From positions 1 through 41,589 of the forward strand of contig CAJUFE010000043.1 of assembly GCA_910585635.1 (NCBI GenBank): a stretch of DNA of 41,589 nt, written 5' to 3'. Both the position numbers and the translations under genes were made by a program. Shown piece by piece: positions 1-9,173 of this stretch. Within the stretch, counting starts at the first letter, position 1. Each line of letters begins with the position of its first letter. The notes beneath the pieces were generated by a model that was not told the DNA's origin, did no database searches, and saw only the letters and a list, made by a program, of their open reading frames with translations. The stretch is from an uncultured Lachnospiraceae bacterium. GTDB taxonomy: Bacteria > Bacillota > Clostridia > Lachnospirales > Lachnospiraceae.

Positions 1-56
1 AGACCGTAAAACGGAGAGGCCTCAATATCTTCCAGAGCATCATAGGCCTCATGGAC

Positions 57-87
57 GGTACACCAGTCATCTGATGGCTGGTGTATC
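57..87. repeat. Inverted repeat (hairpin) near the window start
   Basis: The arms TACACCAGTCAT and ATGGCTGGTGTA pair over 12 bp with one G-T wobble, around a 3-nt loop (71-73). No T-tract follows on either strand, so it is not a convincing intrinsic terminator. It may end the transcript of a gene lying before the window. Nothing coding is recognisable in 1-175. Confidence 0.5.
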
Positions 88-111
88 CGTCGTGGAGATA
101 GGGGGGGCTGT

Positions 112-123
112 CTGAACTGTTAC
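112..123. repeat. Copy of the CTGAACTGTTAC motif
   Basis: The 12-mer CTGAACTGTTAC here is identical to one arm of the palindrome at 10271-10301. A 9-nt version (CTGAACTGT) lies at 21896-21904. Its recurrence in intergenic DNA suggests a dispersed short repeat. Confidence 0.5.
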
Positions 124-193
124 CTTTAAGTTTTTAAGACCGACGTATGCTAGGACGTGCTAATGTCAGGATCAGTTGTCGGAAGCCAAAAAC

Positions 194-224
194 TTGCGTG
201 CGCACGCAAATTATAGTATACTAT
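194..224 (+). promoter_or_regulatory. marR promoter with overlapping palindromic operator
   Basis: A perfect 16-bp palindrome TTGCGTGCGCACGCAA (194-209) covers a -35 hexamer TTGCGT (194-199). The -10 TATACT (217-222) follows at 17 bp and lies inside a second perfect palindrome, ATAGTATACTAT (213-224). Palindromes over the -35 and -10 directly upstream of a marR gene are the usual arrangement for autorepression, so MarR binding is the natural inference. Binding itself is not shown by sequence. Confidence 0.7.
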
Positions 225-247
225 CTGAGGTTAGGAGGGATATATCT

Positions 248-697
248 ATGAAACTATTAAAATGGCTTTCAGTAACAGACCGATTTTACAAGATCTATTT
301 GGACAAACAGCTCGCGCCCTTTGGGATCAACAGCAGCCAGCATATGTTTTTGATTAAGATCTGTCAGTCACCCGGTATTTTACAGGATTCTTTGATGGAT
401 ATGTTTTATGTTCACCCAAGCAATATCGTACGGACGGTCGCGGCGCTAGAAAAGCAGGGGATGATCACACGTTCCCCCCATGTTAAGGATAAGCGGACAT
501 GTGAGCTGTATCCCACAAAACGTGCGCTGTCTGTGGTCGATCAGGTACAGACGGTATGTGAGAAGACAGAAGCTCTTTTACTGCAGGGCATCAGTGGATC
601 CGATCGGGACCTCTTTTTGGATCTTCTGATGCGGGCCGGCAAAAATATCACATCGGAGCTCCATATAGAAAGAAAGGGGGAGGAGTTTGATGACTGA
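248..697 (+). CDS. MarR-family transcriptional regulator
   Basis: This 149-residue protein has the size and layout of MarR regulators: an N-terminal helix, a winged helix-turn-helix at about residues 30-95 and a C-terminal dimerisation helix. The wing carries the conserved Asp-x-Arg (D81, R83 in KDKRTCELYPT). The start at 248 is chosen because AGGAGG (233-238) sits 9 nt upstream; an in-frame TTG at 176 lies upstream of the promoter and lacks such a site. The stop overlaps the start of the MATE gene by 8 nt, so the two form an operon in which this protein probably represses efflux and itself. The ligand is unknown. Confidence in the family is high. Confidence 0.9.
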   Translation: MKLLKWLSVTDRFYKIYLDKQLAPFGINSSQHMFLIKICQSPGILQDSLMDMFYVHPSNIVRTVAALEKQGMITRSPHVKDKRTCELYPTKRALSVVDQVQTVCEKTEALLLQGISGSDRDLFLDLLMRAGKNITSELHIERKGEEFDD

Positions 698-2051
698 AAA
701 TCCCTTGGGATATGAAAAGATCTCAAAACTGTTGAAGAATTTTGCCATTCCCAGTATTTTGGCGGCTCTTGTCGGTTCACTCTACAACATTGTAGACCAG
801 GTCTTCATAGGCCAGGGAGTAGGTTATCTGGGAAACGCCGCAACCAATGTCTCTTACCCATTTTCTACCATTTGTCTTGCGATCTCGTTGCTGATCGGGA
901 TCGGCCGTGTTTCACTTTATCTTGGAAATAAAGATGCAAGATCAGCCGCCAAAACAGCCGGCAATGGTATTGTCTTAATGGTGATCTTAGGACTTGCTTA
1001 CTTGGTGATAGGGGAGCTCCTATTGACCCAGCTTTTGATCGTGTTCGGAGCTACTACAGAAGTGTTCCCATATGCACAGCAGTACGCCGGGATCACTTTG
1101 ATAGGAATTCCGTTTCTCATTGTGACAAATGGCATGAGCAATCTGATCCGGGCGGACGGGAGCCCTAAGTATTCTATGACCTGTATGATCGCAGGAGCTA
1201 TTGTCAATACCATCCTTGACCCGATCTTTATCTTCGTCTTCCATTGGGGCATTTTGGGAGCGGCTTTGGCAACGGTCCTGGGACAGATCATTTCCTTTGT
1301 CCTTGCTATACGTTACTTATGGCATTTCAAAACCATCCATTTTTGAAAAAAGCCGTTTTCGGCTAGATTTCAAAGAGGCTCTGAAGACCTGCGGCATGGG
1401 GATCAGCAGCAGCTCAAACCAGATCGCGATCACCTTTGTGCAGATCGTCCTATACAATTCGTTGACCTATTACGGGGCGCAAACGGTCTACGGCACGGAC
1501 ATCCCTTTAGCCGCCTGCGGGATCGTCATAAAGACAAATGCGATCATCCTTGCGGTGGTGGTGGGGATATCACAGGGAGCCCAGCCGATCATAGGCTTTA
1601 ACTATGGCGCGGGGCAATACCCCCGTGTGCGGGAAGCATATCTGCTTGCAGTGAAGTGGGCTCTGGCCATTTCTGCGGTCGGTTTTTTCCTGTTCCAATG
1701 CTTCCCTCACTTTATCATTTCCCTTTTTGGAGATGGAAATGAACTGTATTTTGAGTTTTCAGTCCTGTTCATGCGTGTATATCTTTTTATGGTGCTGGTA
1801 AACGGTGTGCAGCTACTTTCATCCAGTTTTTTTACTGCCATAGGGAAAGCGATAAAAGGCGCTTTATTGGCATTGACAAGGCAGATTTTTTCCTGATCCC
1901 TCTTATCCTGCTGCTCCCGCTCCGCTTTGGGATTATGGGTGTATTGCTCGCGGGGCCTGTAGCTGATCTTTCTGCGTTTATCCTATCTGTTGTGCTGGTC
2001 AGTATAGAATTAAGAAAACAAAAAAATACCATGAAAAACAACCCGATGTAA
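690..2051 (+). pseudogene. MATE-family multidrug efflux transporter, broken by two frameshifts
   Basis: The reading starts at ATG 690 after a GGGGGAGGAG ribosome site and gives typical MATE sequence (NIVDQVFIGQ near residue 36, later DPIFIF). The frame then ends at a stop at 1344-1346. Homologous sequence resumes in another frame just after the T5/A6 runs at about 1339-1350, consistent with one extra T. It runs to a stop at 1896 and again resumes in a further frame after the T6 run at about 1886-1891, consistent with one missing T, ending at 2051. Repairing both sites gives about 453 residues, the normal MATE length with two six-helix halves. Either the gene is inactivated or these are homopolymer sequencing errors; the otherwise preserved protein fits either recent decay or error. 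Confidence 0.85.
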
Positions 2052-2056
2052 AGTTG

Positions 2057-2079
2057 CCGTTCTTTTTCCGAAAGAACGG
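2057..2079. terminator. Hairpin just after the MATE gene
   Basis: A perfect 9-bp stem CCGTTCTTT/AAAGAACGG with a 5-nt loop begins 6 nt after the MATE stop. The following bases hold only a short T run, so termination is plausible but not strong. Confidence 0.5.
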
Positions 2080-2108
2080 ACAGGTCTTTATGAAAATGGG
2101 ATCATACA

Positions 2109-2137
2109 TTGTAGACTTATCGGTCTTGTGCTATAAT
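2109..2137 (+). promoter_or_regulatory. Promoter of topB
   Basis: TTGTAG (2109-2114), a 17-bp spacer and TATAAT (2132-2137) with an extended -10 (TGC before it). It lies about 115 bp before the topB start codon, leaving a leader of roughly 110 nt with no recognisable riboswitch. Confidence 0.7.
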
Positions 2138-2251
2138 CGCAGTCATAACGGACCGCTGAAGATCGGGCCATCGCGAGCAAGGGTAGTGAGCAGCATGACC
2201 ATCGCGGGGTGTGCAGATACAGCAGGCTGCAAAATTAAGGAAGTGACAGAT

Positions 2252-4552
2252 ATGAAAGCATTAGTACTGGCCGAAAAGCCATCGGTAGCCCGGGATATCG
2301 CCCGGGTATTGAAATGTGGGAAGAATAACAACGGGTCGATCGAAGGCCCCGCCTATATCGTGACCTGGGGCCTGGGCCATCTGGTGACCTTGGCGGACCC
2401 GGAGGACTACGATAAGAAGTACAAGGAATGGAAGATGGAAGACCTCCCCATGATGCCGGAGCCCTTTAAGCTGGAGGTGATAGGGCAGACGGCCAAGCAG
2501 TATCAGGCGGTGAAGGCCCAGCTTTTTAGAAAGGATGTGGGTGAGGTGATCATCGCCACGGACGCGGGGCGGGAAGGAGAGCTGGTGGCCAGGCTGATCC
2601 TAAAAAAGGCCGGCTGCAAAAAGCCGGTGAAAAGGCTCTGGATCTCCTCTGTGACGGACAAGGCGATCCGGGAGGGCTTTGCCCATCTAAAGGACGGGCG
2701 GGAGTATGAAAGCCTGTACGACGCGGCCATGTGCCGGGCCGAGGCGGACTGGCTGGTGGGGATCAATGCCACCAGGGCCTTGACCTGCAAGTACAATGCC
2801 CAGCTCTCCTGCGGTCGGGTGCAGACCCCCACCCTGGCCATGATCGCGGCCAGAGAGCAGGAGATCAAGAGCTTTGTCCCCAAACCTTACTATGGTCTGA
2901 AGGCCATATGGAAGCCGAAGGACGGTTCGCCTTTGAACTTGACCTGGCAGGAGGCACAGACGAAAAGCTTCCGCTCCTTTGATAAGATCCGGATCCAGCA
3001 GATCCTTAAGGAACTGCAGGGAAAGAGTGCTAGGGGTGTGGTCACGGAGATCAAGCGTTCCCCGAAAAAGACCCAGGCGCCTCTGCTCTACGACCTGACC
3101 GAGCTGCAGCGGGAGGCCAACCGGCGGTTCGACCTTTCGGCCAAGGATACCTTGAACATCATGCAGCGGCTCTATGAAAACCACAAGGTGCTGACCTACC
3201 CCAGGACCGATTCCCGATATCTGAGCAGCGATATCCTGCCCACGATCAAGGAGCGGTTAAAGGCCTGCAGCACAGGCCCCTATAAAAAACTGGCGGCCCA
3301 GCTCCTCCATCAGCCCTTGCCGACAAAGCCCTTTTTCGTGGATGATAAAAAGGTCTCCGACCACCACGCGATCATCCCCACGGAGCAGTATGTCCAGCTG
3401 GACCATATGACCATCGATGAGCGGAGGATCTACGACCTGGTGGTCCGGCGTTTCCTGGCGGTGTTGATGCCGCCCTACCAGTATGAGCAGATGGCCATGA
3501 CCGTGGAGGTGGGCGGGGAGCGTTTCCTGGCCCACGGGGCTGTGGTGAAGGATATGGGCTGGAAGACAGCTTATGGAGAAGAGGCCGGGGTTGGCGGCGG
3601 GAGCGGCGGAGCAGGCAGCTGGGATGAGGATGCGGAGTGGGACGGGAGTGCGGACTGGGAGCGCCGGGAGGCGGGAGCAGCAGACCGGGAAGGGCAGACG
3701 ATCAAAAGCCAGCAGCTCCCATCCTTAAAGGCAGGGGACCGGCTGGAGGGCCTTACCTTCGCCGTGACCGAGGGGAAGACAAAGCCCCCCTCCCCCTTTA
3801 ATGAAGCCACCCTGTTATCCGCCATGGAAAACCCTTCCGCCTATCTGGAGACGAAGGATAAGGCCATGGTAAAGACTCTGGGGGAGACCGGCGGTCTGGG
3901 AACGGTGGCCACCAGAGCGGATATCATCGAGAAGCTGTTTTCCAGCTTCCTGGTGGAGAAGCGGGGGAAGGAGATCTTCCTCACTTCCAAAGGACGCCAG
4001 CTCCTGACCCTGGTGCCGGAGGACTTAAAAAAACCGGAGCTGACGGCCCAGTGGGAGATGCGGCTGTCCACGATCGCCAAGGGCAGTCTCAAACGGTCGG
4101 ACTTTATGCAGGATATCCAGGACTACGCCCAGGAGCTGATCGGGCAGATCAAGGCGGGGGAGGGCACCTTCCGCCATGACAACCTGACCAATACCCGATG
4201 CCCGGAGTGTGGGAAGCGGATGCTCTTAGTGAAGGGCAAGAACAGCCAGATGCTGGTCTGCCAGGACCGTGCCTGCGGCCATCGGGAGACCATTTCCAGG
4301 ACCTCCAACGCCCGGTGCCCGGTCTGTCATAAAAAGATGGAGCTTAGGGGAAAAGGAGACGGGCAGATCTTCGTCTGCGCCTGCGGCCATAAGGAAAAGC
4401 TGGCGGCTTTCCAGGAACGGCGGAAGAAGGAAGGCGCCGGTGTGTCGAAAAAGGACGTGGCTCGGTATCTGGAGCGGCAGAAGAAAGAAGGGGCAGAGCC
4501 GGTGAACAACGCATTTGCCCAGGCTCTGGCTCAGATCAAGCTGGAGGAGTGA
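2252..4552 (+). CDS. topB: DNA topoisomerase III (type IA)
   Basis: This 766-residue type IA topoisomerase relaxes and decatenates DNA through a tyrosyl-DNA intermediate. The Toprim domain opens with MKALVLAEKPSVARDIA and has the metal motif DAGREGE (D104, E108, E110). The catalytic tyrosine is Y316 in VLTYPRTDSRYL. The C-terminus has Cys4-type zinc ribbons (CPECGKR, CPVCHKK and their partners). The start at 2252 matches the family N-terminus; extending upstream to 2054 would cross the promoter. Oddity: residues about 443-485 are a Gly/Glu/Trp-rich stretch (GVGGGSGGAGSWDEDAEW) within the strand-passage region, unlike the compact family sequence. The LRR gene follows closely, so they may be co-transcribed. 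Confidence 0.95.
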   Translation: MKALVLAEKPSVARDIARVLKCGKNNNGSIEGPAYIVTWGLGHLVTLADPEDYDKKYKEWKMEDLPMMPEPFKLEVIGQTAKQYQAVKAQLFRKDVGEVIIATDAGREGELVARLILKKAGCKKPVKRLWISSVTDKAIREGFAHLKDGREYESLYDAAMCRAEADWLVGINATRALTCKYNAQLSCGRVQTPTLAMIAAREQEIKSFVPKPYYGLKAIWKPKDGSPLNLTWQEAQTKSFRSFDKIRIQQILKELQGKSARGVVTEIKRSPKKTQAPLLYDLTELQREANRRFDLSAKDTLNIMQRLYENHKVLTYPRTDSRYLSSDILPTIKERLKACSTGPYKKLAAQLLHQPLPTKPFFVDDKKVSDHHAIIPTEQYVQLDHMTIDERRIYDLVVRRFLAVLMPPYQYEQMAMTVEVGGERFLAHGAVVKDMGWKTAYGEEAGVGGGSGGAGSWDEDAEWDGSADWERREAGAADREGQTIKSQQLPSLKAGDRLEGLTFAVTEGKTKPPSPFNEATLLSAMENPSAYLETKDKAMVKTLGETGGLGTVATRADIIEKLFSSFLVEKRGKEIFLTSKGRQLLTLVPEDLKKPELTAQWEMRLSTIAKGSLKRSDFMQDIQDYAQELIGQIKAGEGTFRHDNLTNTRCPECGKRMLLVKGKNSQMLVCQDRACGHRETISRTSNARCPVCHKKMELRGKGDGQIFVCACGHKEKLAAFQERRKKEGAGVSKKDVARYLERQKKEGAEPVNNAFAQALAQIKLEE

Positions 4553-4580
4553 AAAAGCGCATGGGCGCTTTGATAGAAAA

Positions 4581-5744
4581 ATGAAGGTTGTATATGATAA
4601 GGTAAAGGATGGCGTCCGCATCCTGCGCTGCTTCGGCTATGACGGGCAGGTGGAGCTGCCGGATCGGATCGGAGGGCTGGCCGTGACGGAGCTGGGACCC
4701 TATGCGTTTTCTGAGTTGGTCAGACGGCAGACGCCGGGGGAGAAGTATCTGGTGGAGGTGACCGGCGGGCAGACGGATGGAGCTTGCCGGATGACGGAGC
4801 GGCCGGACGATGGCATCCGTTTGGATGGAGGCTTGGCCGATGAAGGGTCTGCCTGTTACGGCAAGGCCTTAGACCCAGGAGAGGATCTGGTGGGTGCAGA
4901 GGCCTTGGCAGACGGCACGCCTGCCCTGGGAGGAGACGCCCTCCGGCGGGTCCGCCTTCCTGGGGGGCTGCGCAAGATCGGGGCCTACGCATTTTACAAT
5001 TGTGCCAGATTGGAAAGACTGGAGATCCCCAGCAGCCTCCAGGACCTGGGGGCCGGTCTCTTTACGGGCTGCCATGGGGTGGAGCATCTGACCCTCTGGA
5101 TGCTCCCCGGGAAATCCTGCCTAAAGGAGGTCCTGGCCGAGTTTAAACAGACCCTGCGGGTGGACTGCCTGGAGGCGGATGGGAGGCTAAAGGCAAAGCT
5201 GCTCTTTCCAGAGTATTATGAGGAGTCGATCGAGAACACACCGGCCAGGATCCTGACCCAGGAGATGCACGGCTGCGGCCATCGATATCGGAACGCCTTC
5301 AGCGGCACCCAGTTCCAATACCTGGTCTATGATAAGCTGTTCCCCCATATCCAGGTCCAGGAAAAGCCGGAGCTGGTGACAGAGCTGGTGCTGGGACGGC
5401 TGCTGTACCCGGTGCAGCTGATGGAGGACCGGCGGCAGATCTACGAGTCCTATGCGGCCAGCCACGGAAAAGAGATCTTCCGGATCGCAAAACGGGAGAA
5501 GGATCCCTCGCTCTTACGGGCGGCCGCAGAGGCATCCTGGTGCGGGGAGGCCTGCCTTGAGGCGATGCTGGAGGCGGGGAGGGACGCAAAGGATCCCCAG
5601 GCCTTGGGCATCTTGATGGCGGTCCGGCATAGACGAAGGGTAAAGCAGGCCGGTCTTGGAGCCGATATGGACAGGGCCAGCGGCCGAGATGATGGAAAAA
5701 GCCTTGCTCCAGAGCCCAAGCGGCGCAGACGGTTCAGCTTGTAG
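4581..5744 (+). CDS. Leucine-rich-repeat (BspA-like) protein
   Basis: A 387-residue protein without signal peptide or membrane segment. BspA-type LRR units are visible at about residues 23-46 (VELPDRIGGLAVTELGPYAF) and 120-172 (LRRVRLPGGLRKIGAYAFYN, then a further unit). They are separated by about 75 residues (46-119) of Gly/Asp/Glu-rich non-LRR sequence that looks inserted. The C-terminal 200 residues are helical and unrecognised. No good ribosome site precedes ATG 4581; a 7-codon ORF (4561-4584) ends across it in an ATGA overlap, so translation may be coupled. It lies just after topB and before the DUF2201 and MoxR genes. It is probably a cytoplasmic partner of that pair, though its role is unknown. 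Confidence 0.75.
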   Translation: MKVVYDKVKDGVRILRCFGYDGQVELPDRIGGLAVTELGPYAFSELVRRQTPGEKYLVEVTGGQTDGACRMTERPDDGIRLDGGLADEGSACYGKALDPGEDLVGAEALADGTPALGGDALRRVRLPGGLRKIGAYAFYNCARLERLEIPSSLQDLGAGLFTGCHGVEHLTLWMLPGKSCLKEVLAEFKQTLRVDCLEADGRLKAKLLFPEYYEESIENTPARILTQEMHGCGHRYRNAFSGTQFQYLVYDKLFPHIQVQEKPELVTELVLGRLLYPVQLMEDRRQIYESYAASHGKEIFRIAKREKDPSLLRAAAEASWCGEACLEAMLEAGRDAKDPQALGILMAVRHRRRVKQAGLGADMDRASGRDDGKSLAPEPKRRRRFSL

Positions 5745-5923
5745 ATGGGCATGGGCCCAGATAGGCCAGATATACTCATCAGATAGCCCAGATACACCCG
5801 CTAGATAGAGAGCGTGACGGCGTGCGTACTTGCTGTCAGCGCAGGGGGTGTTAGAGGCGGTCAGGACAAATGTAATGTTTAGGATCGGGTTTTGGTCTAA
5901 GGATCAAGAAAGGAGGCATGCAT

Positions 5924-7255
5924 ATGATCGACCCTGCGAGACACCGCCAGCTGGAAGAGCTGGATCAGGTGGAGCTCTGCGTGAAGATCTGGACTATGGC
6001 CAGGAATGAGCTGTACCTGAACATGCGTTATCTGGATGTTTCCTTGAGCAGCCTGGGCTTTGAGGCGGACTGGGGGCGGGGCGGCATCGCCACGGATGGC
6101 TTTTTGATCCATTATGATCCGCCTTTCCTGCTGGCGCTGTACCGCCAGGGCCGGGTGCTGGTGGACAGGGCCTTCCTCCATATGCTCCTCCACTGCCTGT
6201 TTGGCCATCCAGACAACAGGAAGGGGCGGGCGGTGCCTCTGTGGCACTTAGCCTGCGATATCGCCATCGAGTCCATACTGGACGGGATGCTGATCAGATG
6301 TGTCCGAAGGCCCCCGTCCATGTTCCGGCGGGAGACCTATCTGCGGCTGAAAAATGCGGGGCTGACCGTGCTGAACGCAGAAGGGATCTACAAGAAGCTC
6401 CTGGAGCTGGCCTTTGACGAGAGGCGTCTGGAGCGCTTGAAGGAGGAGTTCTTTGTGGACGGCCACGATCTGTGGGAGCAGGAGCTGCCAAAGAGCCAGA
6501 TGGTCCGCCGCCAGGAGCTGTGGAAGGACAACCGGGAGAGGATGCAGACGGCGATGGAGACTATGAGCGCCCAGGAGCAGGGGGAGGATGAGGGGGGCCT
6601 CATGCAGCAGGTACAGGTGGAGAACAGGGAGCGGTACGATTACCGGGCCTTTTTGAAAAAATTTTCGGTCCTGCGGGAGGAGATCATGGTGGACCCGGAC
6701 TCCTTTGACCCGATCTTCTATACCTACGGGCTGGAGCTATATGGTGATATGCCCCTGGTGGAGCCTTTAGAGACGAAGGAGGTCTGTCGGATCGAGGACT
6801 TTGTGATCGTGATCGATACCTCCATGTCCTGCTCGGGGCCATTGATCCGGCGTTTTCTGGAGGAGACCTATTCTGTACTGACCTCCTCGGAGAGCTATTT
6901 CCACAAGGTGGATATCCATATCCTCCAATGTGACGAGAAGGTCCGGTCCGATGTGCGGATCGCCAGCCAGGAGGAGATGAGGGCCTATATGGAGCATTTT
7001 ACGGTCATGGGAAATGGGGGGACGGACTTCCGCCCGGCCTTTGCCCATGTGGCCGGGCTGCTGGCTAAGGGGGAGTTCCATCGATTGAAGGGGCTGATCT
7101 ATTTTACCGATGGAAAGGGGATCTATCCGGTGCAAAAGCCGCCCTATGACACGGTCTTTGTGTTCCTGAAGGAGGACTACGAGGATATGTCGGTGCCGGG
7201 GTGGGCGATGAAGCTGATCCTCTCGTCGGAGGAGCTGGGGATGCAGCTGGGGTAG
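5924..7255 (+). CDS. DUF2201-type putative metallopeptidase with VWA-like domain
   Basis: This 443-residue protein has two parts. The N-terminal half holds the zinc-site-like pattern H86-x3-H90-x4-H95 (LHMLLHCLFGH), typical of the DUF2201 N-terminal putative metallopeptidase domain. The C-terminal half is a von Willebrand A-like fold with a MIDAS motif DTSMS (D298, S300, S302) and the later GGTD (365-368). A charged linker (about 200-235) joins them. Start 5924 is preferred over 5918 because AGGAGG (5911-5916) is then 7 nt away. The MoxR-like ATPase follows 190 nt downstream, and AAA+/VWA pairs (RavA-ViaA, NorQ-NorD) act as remodelling or metal-insertion machines. A similar job is inferred here. 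The substrate is unknown. Confidence 0.85.
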   Translation: MIDPARHRQLEELDQVELCVKIWTMARNELYLNMRYLDVSLSSLGFEADWGRGGIATDGFLIHYDPPFLLALYRQGRVLVDRAFLHMLLHCLFGHPDNRKGRAVPLWHLACDIAIESILDGMLIRCVRRPPSMFRRETYLRLKNAGLTVLNAEGIYKKLLELAFDERRLERLKEEFFVDGHDLWEQELPKSQMVRRQELWKDNRERMQTAMETMSAQEQGEDEGGLMQQVQVENRERYDYRAFLKKFSVLREEIMVDPDSFDPIFYTYGLELYGDMPLVEPLETKEVCRIEDFVIVIDTSMSCSGPLIRRFLEETYSVLTSSESYFHKVDIHILQCDEKVRSDVRIASQEEMRAYMEHFTVMGNGGTDFRPAFAHVAGLLAKGEFHRLKGLIYFTDGKGIYPVQKPPYDTVFVFLKEDYEDMSVPGWAMKLILSSEELGMQLG

Positions 7256-7445
7256 GTCTGGGCGGAAGATCCGCCGCAAGATCTGACAGGCCCACAAGAT
7301 CTGCCGCAGAACGGTCTGTGATGGCTGAGGGGGATCCGCTGTGGACGGTCTGAAACAGCCGGATGTGGTGGTCAGGCCGGTCATTGGGAGGACTATAAGT
7401 CGGGAGAAGGAGAAGGGAAACTCATAGTAAGGGAGTTGAGACAGG

Positions 7446-9044
7446 ATGAACATCAAACGGGCAAAGGAAGAGATCAAGGATGCCATCGAGGCTTATCTAT
7501 ATAAGGACGCGTTCGGGCAGTACGCGATCCCCCAGATCAGGCAGAGGCCGGTGCTGCTCATCGGCCCGCCGGGGATAGGGAAGACCCAGATCATGGAGCA
7601 GGTGGCCAAGGAGTGCAAGGTGGCCCTGGTGGCCTACACGATCACCCACCACACCCGGCAGAGCGCGGTAGGCCTGCCGTACATCAGTAAAAAGCTGTAT
7701 GGGGGAAAAGAGTACTCGGCCACAGAGTACACCATGAGTGAGATCGTGGCCTCGATCTACGATAAGATCGAAGCTACCGGGCTGAAGGAGGGGATCTTAT
7801 TTATCGATGAGATCAACTGCGTGTCGGAGACCCTTGCGCCCGCCATGCTCCAGTTCCTCCAGTGCAAGACCTTCGGGAACCATCGGATCCCGGAGGGCTG
7901 GATGATCGTGGCGGCCGGGAACCCGCCGGAGTATAATAAGTCGGTCCGGGACTTCGACGTGGTCACCTTGGACCGGATCAAGAAGATCGTGGTGGAGCCG
8001 GACTATGAGGTCTGGCGGGAGTATGCTCTCCAGGAGGGGATCCATCCGGCGGTCTGCTCCTATCTGCAGTCTAAAAAGCAGTATCTCTGCTGCATCGAGA
8101 CCACAGTGGACGGAAAGCTCTTTGCCACCCCCAGAGGCTGGGAGGATCTGTCCAGGCTGATCCAGGTCTATGAGGAGATGGGAAAGAAAGCGGACCGGGA
8201 GACGATCGTCCAGTATCTCCAGCATCCGAAGATCGCCAAGGATTTTGCCAATTACCTTTCTCTGTACCAGAAATACCAGGAGGAGCAGCAGGTCGAGGAT
8301 ATCCTGACCGGTGTGATCCGGGAGAGCTTTTGCGATAAGATGGCGCGTGCGCCCTTTGATGAGCGGCTGGGGGTGATCAGTATCCTGCTGGCCCGGCTGG
8401 GGCGGCACTTCAGAGATGTGCTGGAGCAAGAGGACGTGATGGACCGGGTCATGAAGATCCTAAAGCGGTACAGGCCGGGAGAGGGGGAGACAGAGGCTGC
8501 ATCGGGGCAGGAGACAGAGACTGTCCTGGCGCAGGCAGATGGTCCGGATCCCCATGAGCCAGATCCCGCCGGACGGCTGCGGCAGCTGATCTGGGAGACG
8601 GAGCAGGACTGGGAGGGGCTGGAGAAACAGGAGCTGCTGACCAGGCGGGAGGACGTGCTCTACCGGAAGGTGCAAAGGCAGCTGGAGGGCTATCTGCAGG
8701 CGCTGGAAGAGGCGGAAAGAGGATCGGCCCTGGATCCGGGATCAGAGGTAGATGGGGGTGCCGGGCTGGCGGCAGGCTGGGCATTCCTTCGGGAGCGGTT
8801 CGCTGCGGACAGCGACCGGTTCGAGGAGGACTTCGGGACGGCGTCCCAGATGCTGGAGCATGGCTTCGACTTTATGGAGGCCGCTTTCGGGGACAGCCAG
8901 GAGATGGTCATCTTCATCACCGAGCTGAACACATCCCCTTATGCTGTAGGTTTCCTGCAGGAATATGCGTGTGAGCGGTATCATGCCTACAATGAACGGC
9001 TGATGTTCGACGACCGGGAGCAGGAGCTGTTAGGGAGGATCTGA
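7446..9044 (+). CDS. MoxR-like AAA+ ATPase
   Basis: A 532-residue ATPase with Walker A GPPGIGKT (residues 40-47) and Walker B LFIDEIN (D121, E122), then sensor-type sequence typical of MoxR/RavA ATPases. The AAA+ core spans about 1-330. The C-terminal 200 residues are unrecognised and include two acidic or Gly/Ala-rich stretches (about 343-375 and 425-440) that look unstructured. Start ATG 7446 has GGGAG about 10 nt upstream. Its immediate upstream neighbour encodes a MIDAS-containing VWA protein, the usual partner of MoxR ATPases. The pair likely forms a chaperone that remodels or activates a target enzyme. No target gene is obvious nearby, and the LRR protein is the best candidate accessory. 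Confidence 0.88.
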   Translation: MNIKRAKEEIKDAIEAYLYKDAFGQYAIPQIRQRPVLLIGPPGIGKTQIMEQVAKECKVALVAYTITHHTRQSAVGLPYISKKLYGGKEYSATEYTMSEIVASIYDKIEATGLKEGILFIDEINCVSETLAPAMLQFLQCKTFGNHRIPEGWMIVAAGNPPEYNKSVRDFDVVTLDRIKKIVVEPDYEVWREYALQEGIHPAVCSYLQSKKQYLCCIETTVDGKLFATPRGWEDLSRLIQVYEEMGKKADRETIVQYLQHPKIAKDFANYLSLYQKYQEEQQVEDILTGVIRESFCDKMARAPFDERLGVISILLARLGRHFRDVLEQEDVMDRVMKILKRYRPGEGETEAASGQETETVLAQADGPDPHEPDPAGRLRQLIWETEQDWEGLEKQELLTRREDVLYRKVQRQLEGYLQALEEAERGSALDPGSEVDGGAGLAAGWAFLRERFAADSDRFEEDFGTASQMLEHGFDFMEAAFGDSQEMVIFITELNTSPYAVGFLQEYACERYHAYNERLMFDDREQELLGRI

Positions 9045-9173
9045 GGAGAGAAGATAAAAATGGGATAAATTTCCACGATAGATGCGTTTTTCCTGGATAG
9101 AAAGCCTTGCTCTGAGGTACACTTTCTATATGTGAACAAAAAACTATACAGAAAAGAGCAAGGAGGGTTTTCT

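Noticed and set aside
2054..2251. 66-codon N-terminal extension of topB
   Set aside because: It would include the promoter at 2109-2137, lacks a ribosome site and adds sequence before the conserved MKALVLAEKPSVA start.
6767..7486. 239-codon minus-strand frame opposite the VWA gene
   Set aside because: It is an antisense shadow, rich in His/Leu/Pro/Arg, as expected from the opposite strand of a GC-rich gene, with no domain.
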